From Jongsikchunia kroppenstedtii DSM 45133 (GTDB lineage Bacteria; Actinomycetota; Actinomycetes; Mycobacteriales; Mycobacteriaceae): 64,000 nucleotides of DNA. Of this stretch, positions 17,281 to 25,537 are shown piece by piece (position 1 is the first letter of the stretch; every line of letters begins with the position of its first letter). The notes under the pieces are model-generated. The model saw only the letters and a program-made list of their open reading frames with translations. It was not told the DNA's origin and did not search any database. The stretch spans positions 124,001 to 188,000 of the forward strand of contig NZ_AQYG01000045.1 in assembly GCF_000380485.1 (NCBI RefSeq), read 5' to 3'. Made by a program: the position numbers and the translations under genes.

Positions 17281-17895
17281 ATGCTGGAACTCGCCGTGCT
17301 CGGTCTGCTGCTCGAAGCTCCCATGCACGGCTATGAGCTGCGCAAACGGCTCACCGGCCTGCTCGGCCCGTTCCGCGCCTTCTCGTACGGTTCCCTCTAC
17401 CCGACGCTGCGACGCATGCAGACCGACGGACTGATCGTCGAAGATCCCGGTCCCGCCGGCACCATGAAGCGCCGCGCCCGTCGGGTCTACCGCCTCACCG
17501 AGGCCGGCCAGGCCCGGTTCACCGAGCTGGTTGCCGACACCGGTCCGCAGAACTACACGGACGACGGTTTCGGCGTCCACCTGGCGTTCTTCAGCCGCAC
17601 CCCGGCCGAAGCACGGATGCGGATCCTCGAAGGCCGTCGCCGGCAGGTCGAGGAGCGTCGCGAGGGTCTGCGGGAGGCCGTCGGCCGGTCCAACCGGGCC
17701 GTCGATCGGTACACCAAGCAGCTGCATCAACTCAGCCTCGAGTCCAGCGAGCGTGAAGTCCGCTGGCTCAACGAACTCATCGCATCCGAGGGTGCCTCGA
17801 ATGCAGCCGTGGCGGGTTCCGCCACTCCAACCGCGGGGGCTCCCGCCCCGGCAACTGATGTAACACAGAAAGAAGGAGAACCCGACCATGGGTGA
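17281..17895 (+). CDS. PadR-family transcriptional regulator
   Basis: This 204-aa protein starts [20 protein letters not shown], the PadR winged-helix signature. [20 protein letters not shown] and [10 protein letters not shown] follow. A C-terminal helical half contains [17 protein letters not shown], and the tail is Ala/Pro-rich. AGGAGG lies 11 bases before the ATG. The longer frame upstream has no family match. Its stop overlaps the ino1 start by 8 bp, an arrangement conserved with Rv0047c-ino1, so it is likely the local regulator of inositol synthesis. Confidence 0.9.
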   Translation: MLELAVLGLLLEAPMHGYELRKRLTGLLGPFRAFSYGSLYPTLRRMQTDGLIVEDPGPAGTMKRRARRVYRLTEAGQARFTELVADTGPQNYTDDGFGVHLAFFSRTPAEARMRILEGRRRQVEERREGLREAVGRSNRAVDRYTKQLHQLSLESSEREVRWLNELIASEGASNAAVAGSATPTAGAPAPATDVTQKEGEPDHG

Positions 17896-18970
17896 AGTCC
17901 GTGTAGCAATTGTGGGTGTCGGCAACTGCGCCTCATCCCTGGTTCAGGGTGTGGAGTACTACAAGGATGCCGACGAGAGCGCGACCGTTCCCGGTCTGAT
18001 GCACGTCAAGTTCGGCGACTACCACGTTCGTGACGTCAAGTTCGTCGCCGCGTTCGACGTCGACGCCAAGAAGGTCGGCTTCGACCTCTCCGACGCGATC
18101 ACCTCGAGCGAGAACAACACCATCAAGATCTGCGACGTCCCGCCGCTGAACATCACCGTGCAGCGCGGCCATACGCTCGACGGTCTGGGCAAGTACTACA
18201 AGGAGACCATCACCGAGGCCGACGGCACCGGTGTGGACGTCGTCCAGGCGCTCAAGGACGCCAAGGTCGACGTGCTCGTGTCGTACCTGCCGGTCGGCTC
18301 GGAAGAGGCCGACAAGTTCTACGCGCAGTGCGCCATCGATGCGAACGTCGCGTTCGTCAACGCGCTGCCGGTCTTCATCGCCTCGGACCCGGAGTGGGCC
18401 AAGAAGTTCACCGATGCCGGTGTCCCGATCGTCGGTGACGACATCAAGAGCCAGGTCGGCGCGACCATTACCCACCGCGTGATGGCCAAGCTGTTCGAGG
18501 ACCGCGGCGTCACGCTGGACCGCACCTACCAGCTGAACGTCGGCGGCAACATGGACTTCAAGAACATGCTCGAGCGTGAGCGTCTGGAGTCGAAGAAGGT
18601 CTCCAAGACTCAGGCCGTCACCTCGAACCTCAGCGGTTCGCTGGCCGGCAAGGTCTACGACAAGAACGTGCACATCGGCCCGTCGGACTACGTCGCGTGG
18701 CTCGACGACCGCAAGTGGGCGTACGTCCGCCTCGAGGGTCGCGCCTTCGGCGATGTGCCCCTGAACCTGGAGTACAAGCTCGAGGTCTGGGACTCCCCGA
18801 ACTCGGCCGGCATCATCATCGACGCCGTGCGTGCGGCGAAGATCGCCAAGGACCGCGGCATCGGCGGACCGGTCATCCCGGCCTCGGCGTATCTGATGAA
18901 GTCGCCGCCGGAGCAGATCGCCGACGACATCGCTCGTCAGCAGCTCGAGGCGTTCATCATCGACGCGTAA
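17888..18970 (+). CDS. ino1: inositol-3-phosphate synthase
   Basis: This 360-aa protein is of the actinobacterial type ([20 protein letters not shown], an NAD-binding GVGNCAS loop). It converts glucose 6-phosphate to 1L-myo-inositol 1-phosphate, the first step toward phosphatidylinositol, mycothiol and lipoglycans. Conserved segments include [31 protein letters not shown] and [20 protein letters not shown]. It is translationally overlapped with the padR gene and ends at a strong intrinsic terminator. Confidence 0.97.
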   Translation: MGEVRVAIVGVGNCASSLVQGVEYYKDADESATVPGLMHVKFGDYHVRDVKFVAAFDVDAKKVGFDLSDAITSSENNTIKICDVPPLNITVQRGHTLDGLGKYYKETITEADGTGVDVVQALKDAKVDVLVSYLPVGSEEADKFYAQCAIDANVAFVNALPVFIASDPEWAKKFTDAGVPIVGDDIKSQVGATITHRVMAKLFEDRGVTLDRTYQLNVGGNMDFKNMLERERLESKKVSKTQAVTSNLSGSLAGKVYDKNVHIGPSDYVAWLDDRKWAYVRLEGRAFGDVPLNLEYKLEVWDSPNSAGIIIDAVRAAKIAKDRGIGGPVIPASAYLMKSPPEQIADDIARQQLEAFIIDA

Positions 18971-18983
18971 GCAGTCTGTACTG

Positions 18984-19021
18984 AGAAGGGCCCCGCTCGG
19001 ATTGAGCGGGGCCCTTCTTTT
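18984..19021 (+). terminator. intrinsic terminator after ino1
   Basis: A 14-bp perfect stem (GAAGGGCCCCGCTC with its complement), a 5-base loop GGATT and a TTTT run start 14 bp after the ino1 stop. Confidence 0.92.
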
Positions 19022-19029
19022 GTCCAGAT

Positions 19030-19106
19030 CTGCTGGGACCGTGCCGTATACGAGGTGCGGAGGACATAATGTCCCCCGCGGGTTCTATGTGTCACGTTCC
19101 CAGCAG
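19030..19106 (+). promoter_or_regulatory. long structured leader before antiporter gene
   Basis: A 14-base arm CTGCTGGGACCGTG pairs with CACGTTCCCAGCAG 63 bases later with one mismatch. The pairing continues inward through CGTATA with TATGTG (wobbles) and encloses a hairpin GCGG-AGGACATAATGTCC-CCCGC. It ends 29 bases before the antiporter ATG. It could be a cis-acting RNA, a protein-binding dyad or a small mobile repeat. No known riboswitch was recognised. Confidence 0.5.
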
Positions 19107-19135
19107 CGCTCGATGAAAGAACGGCCGACGAACCA

Positions 19136-20308
19136 ATGCATATCGACCCGACCACACAGTCCGTGCTGGTCTTCGCGCTGCTCGCGCTCGCCGCGCCCAT
19201 CGCCACCCACCTGCTCGGCCGCTGGGTTCTGGTGCCCAGCCTGGTGTTCGAGATCGTCCTCGGCATCATCGTCGGACCCGATGCGCTCGACTGGGCCAAG
19301 CCCACCGAGGTCGTCACGCGGCTGTCCGACATCGGCATGCTGCTGCTGTTCTTCATCGCCGGCACCGAGATCAATGCGGTCGCACTACGCGGGCGCACCG
19401 GCCGCATGGCCTGGCTCGGCTGGCTGATCAGCTTCGCCGTCGGCGTCGGCATCGGTTTCGCCGTGGCGCCCGGGCTCGGCGGCGTGATCATCGGCATCTC
19501 CCTGGCGTCGACCGCACTCGGCACGCTGCTGCCCATCCTGCGCGATGCCGGCGAGCTGAAAACGCCCTTCGGGCAATGCATCAGCGCGCTGGGCACGGTC
19601 GGCGAGTTCGGACCGATCATCGCCATCTCGGTCCTTCTCGGCGAGCACACCCCGGGCATCTCGACCCTGGTGCTGGCCGTGTTCGCGATCATCGCGGCCG
19701 TCGCGATCTGGCAGGCGCACACCAGTTCTCATGCACGGCTGCATGGCTTCATCGAGCGCACGATGCACACCTCCGGACAGCTCGCGATCCGGACGGTGCT
19801 CGCGATCCTCGCCGTACTGGTCGCCATCAGCGTCACGCTGGGCGTCGACATGCTGCTCGGCGCATTCACCGCCGGCATCGTCTGGCAGCGCGTGATGCGC
19901 CAGGCCAGTCCGGAAACGCAGGAGCAGGTGGAGAGCAAGATCGAGGGGCTGGCGTTCGGCTTCCTGATACCGATCTTCTTCATCGCCACCGGGCTGAAAT
20001 TCGACCTGAGGTCGTTACTCGATCATCCCGTCGCGTTCCTGCTGGTTCCAGTCGTCACGCTCACCTTGCTCCTCGTGCGGGGTGTGCCGTCGATGCTCGC
20101 GGCCCCACGCGACTCGACCCGCCGGCAACGGGCCGCGGTCGGTGTCATGGCGGCCACCGGCCTGCCGATCATCGTGGTTGCCACCGATATCGGTGTACGC
20201 GAAGGCTTTCTGACCGGAACGCAAGCGGCCGTGCTGGTCGGCGGCGGCGTGCTGTCGGTACTGGTGTGCCCACTGCTCGCGACGGCGCTGCGGCGACAAC
20301 CAGCCTAG
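19136..20308 (+). CDS. cation:proton antiporter, CPA2/KefB-like
   Basis: This 390-aa membrane protein has about 12 hydrophobic segments. It shows the Na/H exchanger fold: LGRWVLVPSLVFEIVLGIIVGP, LLLFFIAGTEIN, ISLASTALGTLLPILRDAGE, then IPIFFIATGLKFDL. It lacks a cytosolic RCK domain (KTN), so it is a short CPA2-type exchanger for K+ or Na+ against protons. The ion is not determinable. It follows a highly structured leader and ends in a 4-bp stop overlap with the convergent gene. Confidence 0.88.
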   Translation: MHIDPTTQSVLVFALLALAAPIATHLLGRWVLVPSLVFEIVLGIIVGPDALDWAKPTEVVTRLSDIGMLLLFFIAGTEINAVALRGRTGRMAWLGWLISFAVGVGIGFAVAPGLGGVIIGISLASTALGTLLPILRDAGELKTPFGQCISALGTVGEFGPIIAISVLLGEHTPGISTLVLAVFAIIAAVAIWQAHTSSHARLHGFIERTMHTSGQLAIRTVLAILAVLVAISVTLGVDMLLGAFTAGIVWQRVMRQASPETQEQVESKIEGLAFGFLIPIFFIATGLKFDLRSLLDHPVAFLLVPVVTLTLLLVRGVPSMLAAPRDSTRRQRAAVGVMAATGLPIIVVATDIGVREGFLTGTQAAVLVGGGVLSVLVCPLLATALRRQPA

Positions 20309-21825
20309 AAGATCGGATCGCGCATCGGGTCGAAGCAGTGGCCGATCTGCCGCTCCCCCAACACCCGCGTGATCTCGCCGGCGGCCGACGGGCGCGCCGA
20401 CACGGTGACCGATTCGCTGGCGCGCAGCAGCGTCACCGAGATCAGGCCGACCCGGCCGAGCGGAGTGTCGAAACCGCCGGGGGCACCCCAGCCATGGGTC
20501 CACAGCAGCACGCCGACCGTGCCGCCGATCTGCCATTCCCGCGGCGCTGTCAGCTGCGACAGCTCGACATAGGTGGGCTCGGGCGAATTCGCGATCGTGG
20601 CAACGAATTCCGCACCGCCGGCCGAAACCCGAGCGCCCGCGGCCGCGAGTACTGCGAATAGCCAGTGCGCCGCCGCCGACCCGTCGGCGATCAGATCCGG
20701 ATCGGTCGATTCCAGGAATACCTCTGCGCCCAGTCCGAGCGATGAGCCCAGTCCCGATGCGGACGGCGCCGAAAGCCCATCGGTGGCAATGATTCTCGTG
20801 CCGCTGCGAGCGATCACCCGGTAGCCGCGATCGACCCCCGGCCACCGAGTCGCGTCACCGGCCGGTGGCGCGATCACCTCGTCGTACAGCCGACCGACGC
20901 CCCGCCACAGATTGTTCCGGGCATCGCGCGCCTGGTCTGCCCCGGGCACGTCGATGGTCGACTCTCCGCCCTGCTGCGGCCGCCCGAGCGTCGCCACAGG
21001 CGCACTCGGCGGGGCCGCCGCTACCAGTGGCCGCGATTGGCTGCGGGACCGCTCCAGGAAGCGCTGTACGAACTGCGCCTCGTTGATCTGCGGCGACAGC
21101 TCGATCGCCGGCACCTCGACCACGCCGTCGTCGGCGACCAGCAGGATCAGGCGATTGCGTTCCACCGGGCCGGCCGTGAGCACCGGCGGCGCCTGCGTGA
21201 ACACCCGCCAGCCGGTTTGAATCCGTTGCGTGGTCAGCGAATACAGATTGTGACCGGTGTGGTTCACCGCCGCGGTACGGATGTGGTTGAGCGCCAGCAG
21301 TATTGCCGCGCGTTCATCGGTCGGACGGGCGGGTATCGTCTCGGGCGCCGGAAACGGAAAGTCCATCCCGGAATGCAGCTGGTCCAATGGCTTTCCACCG
21401 ATGTAGTCGGTCAGCCACTGCGGCGCCTGACGCGGGTAGCGCTGCAGATCATCGCGATAGCTCGCGGGATCGAAGATGAGATCGGCCGCGATCGGGCCGA
21501 ACTCGCCGCTGTTGTACCGCACGGAGGTTTCACCGCTGGGCCCGACGACGATCTCCATCAGCAGGCAGGCGCCGTCGCCGGTCTGGTACCGGCCGACCCG
21601 CAACTCCCGGGCCAGTTCCATCGCCGGCTGTGGCAGCGGCGGCGCGGTCGGGCCGACGTTGCCGTAGTAGACCAGCGAATACCGCACATCACGACCGGCG
21701 AACGAGAAGGTCACCCGCGCACCGTTGGCGCCGCGGGGCGCCGCGCCCTGCACCTGACGACCGATGAGCGTGACGAACTCCTGCTCGGTGAGGACACGGG
21801 AACACGAACTGGACCAATAGGTCAT
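20305..21825 (-). CDS. hypothetical 506-aa two-domain protein
   Basis: No family was recognised with certainty. The N-terminal about 170 residues (VTFSFAGRDVRYSLVYYGN, then IAADLIFDPASYRDDLQRYP) resemble small immunity or antitoxin-like alpha/beta domains. The middle has two further segments with ERAAILLALNHIR and an Ala/Pro-rich hinge (about 270-300). The C-terminal about 170 residues (LGLGAEVFLESTDPD, LLWTHGWGAPGGFDTPLGRVGLISVTLL) look like a SUFU-type fold. There is no signal peptide or membrane segment. It may be a cytosolic polyimmunity-like protein, but this is speculative. Confidence 0.7.
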   Translation of the reverse strand: MTYWSSSCSRVLTEQEFVTLIGRQVQGAAPRGANGARVTFSFAGRDVRYSLVYYGNVGPTAPPLPQPAMELARELRVGRYQTGDGACLLMEIVVGPSGETSVRYNSGEFGPIAADLIFDPASYRDDLQRYPRQAPQWLTDYIGGKPLDQLHSGMDFPFPAPETIPARPTDERAAILLALNHIRTAAVNHTGHNLYSLTTQRIQTGWRVFTQAPPVLTAGPVERNRLILLVADDGVVEVPAIELSPQINEAQFVQRFLERSRSQSRPLVAAAPPSAPVATLGRPQQGGESTIDVPGADQARDARNNLWRGVGRLYDEVIAPPAGDATRWPGVDRGYRVIARSGTRIIATDGLSAPSASGLGSSLGLGAEVFLESTDPDLIADGSAAAHWLFAVLAAAGARVSAGGAEFVATIANSPEPTYVELSQLTAPREWQIGGTVGVLLWTHGWGAPGGFDTPLGRVGLISVTLLRASESVTVSARPSAAGEITRVLGERQIGHCFDPMRDPIF

Positions 21826-21922
21826 CGCGCGCCTCCTCGGATCTTCGGCCGATTATCCACTACAGCGAGCCCTTCCCGCACATCGGCGGCCGATTGCCGC
21901 ACAAGAGTGCACACTGTCCGCC

Positions 21923-22726
21923 ATGAGCAATTTTCCGCTACGCATCGCCGTCCAACTCCAGCCCCAGCACTCCACCGACTACAGCGCGATCCGCGACGCC
22001 GTGCGCCGTGCCGAAGACCTCGGTGTCGACGTCGCCTTCAACTGGGATCACTTCTATCCGCTGTACGGCGATCCGGACGGCGCACACTTCGAATGCTGGA
22101 CGATGCTCGGCGCCTGGGCCGAGCAGACCTCGCGCATCGAGATCGGCGCGCTGGTCACCTGCAACAGCTACCGCAATCCGCAGCTGCTGGCCGACATGGC
22201 ACGCACCGTCGATCACATCAGCGGCGGGCGCCTGATCTTCGGCATCGGGTCCGGCTGGTTCGAGCGTGACTACGACGAGTACGGCTACGAGTTCGGCACG
22301 GCCGGTTCGCGGCTGGACGCGCTCGGAGAGGCGCTGCCGCTGATCGAGCAGCGCTGGGCGAAGCTCAACCCGCCGCCGACCCGGAAGCTGCCCGTGCTGA
22401 TCGGCGGCGGTGGCGAGCGCAAGACGCTGCGCTACGTCGCCCAGCACGCCGACATCTGGCACTTCTTCGTGTCGGCGGAAAGCTACCGCCGCAAGGCGGA
22501 GATCCTGGCGCGCCACTGCGCGGACATCGGGCGTGACCCTGCGGAGATCATGCATTCCGCCGGATTCGACCACAGCCTGCGCGTCGACGCGAATAACGCG
22601 GTGGCTGAGGCGAAGAAGCTCGTCGACGAAGGCATCCGGATGATCACCGTCGGCGTCGGTGGGCCCGCCTACGACCTGTCGGCGGTCCAGGCGCTCTGTG
22701 AGTGGCGCGACGCCCAGAATCGCTGA
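21923..22726 (+). CDS. F420-dependent LLM-class oxidoreductase
   Basis: This 267-aa luciferase-like (LLM) protein has AFNWDHFYPLYGDPDG, LVTCNSYRNPQLLADMARTVDHISGGRLIFGIGSGWF (cofactor-site region) and a LPVLIGGGGERKTLRYVAQHADIWH phosphate-binding loop. These mark the F420-dependent TIM-barrel enzymes common in mycobacteria. It would use reduced F420 for hydride transfer, substrate unknown. It is complete and converges on the glucosylglycerate hydrolase gene across a repeat-filled gap. Confidence 0.87.
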   Translation: MSNFPLRIAVQLQPQHSTDYSAIRDAVRRAEDLGVDVAFNWDHFYPLYGDPDGAHFECWTMLGAWAEQTSRIEIGALVTCNSYRNPQLLADMARTVDHISGGRLIFGIGSGWFERDYDEYGYEFGTAGSRLDALGEALPLIEQRWAKLNPPPTRKLPVLIGGGGERKTLRYVAQHADIWHFFVSAESYRRKAEILARHCADIGRDPAEIMHSAGFDHSLRVDANNAVAEAKKLVDEGIRMITVGVGGPAYDLSAVQALCEWRDAQNR

Positions 22727-22742
22727 CCGGACGGCCGACGCC

Positions 22743-22890
22743 GTCGAGTGGACACTCATGCGCGCCGACCGGACCGTGAGGCGCGCCGAGTGGATATTCA
22801 TGCGCATCGAGTGGACCGTTATCCACAGCATCTGTGGATCGGTGTCCGGTCGATGAACGTGAGCGTCCACTCGACGAACGTGAGCGTCCG
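22743..22890. repeat. 21-bp repeats in opposed orientation with central dyad
   Basis: About four degenerate 21-bp units (for example GTCGAGTGGACACTCATGCG and GCCGAGTGGATATTCATGCG) run forward from 22743. Two or three units of the complementary form (GTCCACTCGACGAACGTGAG) follow. The centre is ATCCACAG-N3-CTGTGGAT and includes a perfect DnaA box TTATCCACA (22819-22827). It separates two convergent genes and could fold as one long hairpin. Confidence 0.7.
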
Positions 22891-22898
22891 GTCGGCGG

Positions 22899-24239
22899 TT
22901 AGTCGAGCCAGTCCAGCACGGCGGCCGCTGTCCAGCTCTGCTGCATGCTGCCCAGCGGTTCGCCGGTGAACGGCTCGTAGTACTCGGCGAACGAGCCCTC
23001 CTCCGCCTGCCGCAGTCCCTCCTCGCGCAGCCGCTTCGACCGCTCCGGCCATCCGCGGCGGCCGAACGCCCAGGAGAACAGCCAGGTCATCACCGGCCAG
23101 ACGGGACCGCGCCAGTACTCGCGCGGCCGGAAGTCCGCCGACACCGGCGACGTCGACGGCGGCACCGCGTAGCGCAGGTCCGGATGTCCGCAGAAGCGCG
23201 GGCCGTCGAACAGCCGCAGCAGCGCCCGTTCGCGGTCGCGCGGCAGCCCGCCGCAGAGCAGCGGCGCGAACATGGCAATGGTCTCGGTCTCGATCCAACG
23301 ATCGGCTCGCACGTCGAAATCCCTGGCGATACCGCTGGGCCCGCGGCAGCTGGCGACCACCCCCGTGCGGAATCGATGCGCCCAGGCGCGTAGGTCACGG
23401 ATGTCCGACAGCGGCTTGGCGTAGTCCTCGCCGATATAGGCCAGCACGTCGCAGGCCATGGCGAAGATAGCGCTGACGAAGACGTCCTCGATCGCGAAAT
23501 CCATGACCTCCGACAGCTTTTGGTCGTCGTAACCGACCGACTTCATCTGCTCGACGAGCCACAGGTAGCGGTCGTACTCGGCCGTCGACGGGCGCATCGT
23601 CGGGTCGCCGATATGCTCCAGATCCTCGCGTTGATACGACGGAAGCGAGTCCCCCACAACGATATTCGCGTACGCCGAGTCCCACCGCGGTGAGTTGTCC
23701 ATCCCAGATTCCCAGCCGTGGTACAGGGTGATCCGGCCGCGCCCGCGGGGGTCGCGCGCGGTCGCCAGCCAGCGGTGCCATTGCATCAGATCGTTCCAGC
23801 GCCGGTCCAGAAACTCCTCGGCCAGCTGCCGCACGGCGCGGCTGCGGTGTCGAGAATGCTCCAGAATCCGTTGCACCGCAATGGCATGCACGGGTGGCTG
23901 AGTGATCCCCGATGTCGCCGGCGACGACGGAGCCGCGGCCGCCAGCTCGCCCGCCCGCCACCATGCCGGGCCCGGGAAATAGCCGTCCCGGCCATTCGCG
24001 AAGACGATGTGCGGGATCATCCCGTTCGACCACTGCGCCGACAACAGCGTGTCCATCTCGATGACGGCGCGCTCAATGCTCAGCGGCGCCAGCCCGACCG
24101 TGACGAACGCCGCGTCCCAACTCCACATGTGCGGATACAGCCGCGGCGCGGCGCTGGTCATCGTCCCGAGGTCATTACCGCGCAGCAGGTACGCGGCACG
24201 TGCCGCGAGCTGCGTCGACGAGATCCGGTACTGCCCCAT
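22899..24239 (-). CDS. ggh: glucosylglycerate hydrolase (GH63 family)
   Basis: This 446-aa enzyme closely follows the mycobacterial glucosylglycerate hydrolase pattern. QLAARAAYLLRGNDLGTM, SWDAAFVTVGLAPLSIERA, GITQPPVHAIAVQRILEH, HGWESGMDNSPRWDSAYAN (catalytic Asp region), REYWRGPVWPVMTWLFSW and SFAEYYEPFTGEPLGSMQQ (catalytic Glu region, about 419) are all present. It hydrolyses the compatible solute glucosylglycerate to glucose and glycerate during recovery from nitrogen limitation. An apparent upstream extension to 24719 is only antisense of the SDR gene. The ATG at 24239 gives the family length. Confidence 0.92.
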   Translation of the reverse strand: MGQYRISSTQLAARAAYLLRGNDLGTMTSAAPRLYPHMWSWDAAFVTVGLAPLSIERAVIEMDTLLSAQWSNGMIPHIVFANGRDGYFPGPAWWRAGELAAAAPSSPATSGITQPPVHAIAVQRILEHSRHRSRAVRQLAEEFLDRRWNDLMQWHRWLATARDPRGRGRITLYHGWESGMDNSPRWDSAYANIVVGDSLPSYQREDLEHIGDPTMRPSTAEYDRYLWLVEQMKSVGYDDQKLSEVMDFAIEDVFVSAIFAMACDVLAYIGEDYAKPLSDIRDLRAWAHRFRTGVVASCRGPSGIARDFDVRADRWIETETIAMFAPLLCGGLPRDRERALLRLFDGPRFCGHPDLRYAVPPSTSPVSADFRPREYWRGPVWPVMTWLFSWAFGRRGWPERSKRLREEGLRQAEEGSFAEYYEPFTGEPLGSMQQSWTAAAVLDWLD

Positions 24240-24315
24240 CGGAACATTCTGAACCGACGGTCGCCGTTCGGCACATCGAGCGGCGCGAACCGACCGACGG
24301 ACTAGGCTCGACCGC

Positions 24316-24999
24316 ATGCCCGATACCCGACCGACCGGACTGATCACCGGCGCCAGCCGCGGCCTCGGGGCGGCGATCGCCCGCGCGCTCGCGCCGACCC
24401 ACGACCTGCTGCTCGGCGGCCGACCGTCGATCGAATTGGACACGCTGGCAACCGAACTCGACGGCGCATCGACCTGGCCGGTGGAGCTGACCGATCTGGA
24501 CGAGATGGCCGAAGCGACCGAATCGATCGGCCGACTGGATCTCCTGGTGCACAACGCTGGCGTCGCGTCGATCGGCACCATCGAGGAGACGCCGCCGGAG
24601 GAATGGCGCCGGATGCTCGAGGTTAACCTGATCTCGGTCGCCGAGCTGACCCGGTTGACCCTGCCGGCGCTGCGGGCCGCCCGCGGCCACGTCGTCCTCA
24701 TCAACTCCGGACAGGGCAAGCGGGCATCACCGGGTTGGTCGGCCTATGCGGCAAGCAAGTTCGGGCTCACCGCATTCGCCGAGGTGCTGCGCGCCGAGGA
24801 GCCGACGCTGCGAGTGACCTCGATCTTCCCCGGCCGCATCGACACCGACATGCAGCAGGATCTGACCGCCATGCAGGGCCGGGAGTACGACGCGAGCCGG
24901 AATCTTTCGGCGGAGGCCGTCGCGGCCGCGGTCGCCCACGCGGTGACCGCGGCCCCCGGCACCGACATCCAGGATGTGGTGATCCGGCCCCGCGACTAG
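24316..24999 (+). CDS. short-chain dehydrogenase/reductase
   Basis: This 227-aa classical SDR has the TGASRGLG nucleotide loop (residues about 9-16), LLVHNAGVASIG, catalytic Ser in LINSGQGKR and YAASK (Tyr-x-x-x-Lys). A substrate-loop FPGRIDTDM follows. It oxidises or reduces an unknown substrate with NAD(P). It is divergent from the glucosylglycerate hydrolase gene by 76 bp and may share its promoter region. Confidence 0.88.
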   Translation: MPDTRPTGLITGASRGLGAAIARALAPTHDLLLGGRPSIELDTLATELDGASTWPVELTDLDEMAEATESIGRLDLLVHNAGVASIGTIEETPPEEWRRMLEVNLISVAELTRLTLPALRAARGHVVLINSGQGKRASPGWSAYAASKFGLTAFAEVLRAEEPTLRVTSIFPGRIDTDMQQDLTAMQGREYDASRNLSAEAVAAAVAHAVTAAPGTDIQDVVIRPRD

Positions 25000-25023
25000 G
25001 TGCTGCTAGGAGTGACCAGCCGC

Positions 25024-25395
25024 CTAGACGACCTTGAGGTCGTCCTGCGACCAGACCGCGACGACGCTCTTGATCAGCCCGTTCTCGTCGAAACGCATGA
25101 CGTCGATCGGCTCCAGCAGGAACTTCTGGTCACCGGCGTGGGTGATCATGCTGAACTCGAACACGGCGACGTCGCCCGCGACGCGCAGCGACTTGAGGGT
25201 GGCTTCCTTCTTGACGTCCTTGATGTTCCCGAAGAACGCGACGATCGCGTCGCGCCCGTTGTTGACATTGCCGACCGGGTCCTCCTGAACCGCATCCTCG
25301 GCGAACAGTGCGCCCAGCTTGTCCGGGTCACCGGCCCCGACGGCCTCGATGTAGGTGTGGACGGCGGTGGTGATCTGGTCGACGGTCAGCGCCAT
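25024..25395 (-). CDS. SnoaL/ketosteroid isomerase-like protein
   Basis: This 123-aa NTF2-fold protein starts MALTVDQITTAVHTYIEAVG. Features match the steroid delta-isomerase group: Tyr15, an acidic FAEDAVQEDPVGN loop and IDVMRFDENGLI. It is annotated at family level because the catalytic Asp pair cannot be verified without alignment. AGGAG precedes the ATG at 25395. The longer frame is intergenic. It lies divergently from a P450, with a KstR-like palindrome just before its start, which suggests steroid-type metabolism. Confidence 0.78.
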   Translation of the reverse strand: MALTVDQITTAVHTYIEAVGAGDPDKLGALFAEDAVQEDPVGNVNNGRDAIVAFFGNIKDVKKEATLKSLRVAGDVAVFEFSMITHAGDQKFLLEPIDVMRFDENGLIKSVVAVWSQDDLKVV

Positions 25396-25412
25396 GAAGG
25401 ACTCCTCAAAAT

Positions 25413-25426
25413 AGGAACAGGTTCTA
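25413..25426. promoter_or_regulatory. KstR-like palindrome upstream of SnoaL gene
   Basis: Read on the minus strand the site is TAGAACCTGTTCCT. It matches the sterol regulator KstR consensus TNNAACNNGTTNNA at all defined positions but the last. The centre GAACAGGTTC is a near-perfect dyad. It sits 18 bases before the SnoaL-like gene start and about 110 bp upstream of the P450 gene. Confidence 0.5.
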
Positions 25427-25537
25427 GTTCGAGAGCGTAGCCAGTCGCCCACCATCGGTCCACCAGACTCTGGTCACGGCTGTCCCGGACTATTACACTG
25501 GGATTCAGTAAGCCGATCGACACCTCGAGGAGGGCTC

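Noticed and set aside
22743-22890. CRISPR array
   Set aside because: Repeats are contiguous and partly inverted, without spacers, and no cas genes are present.
24240-24719. N-terminal extension of glucosylglycerate hydrolase
   Set aside because: It is antisense of the SDR gene at 24316-24999.
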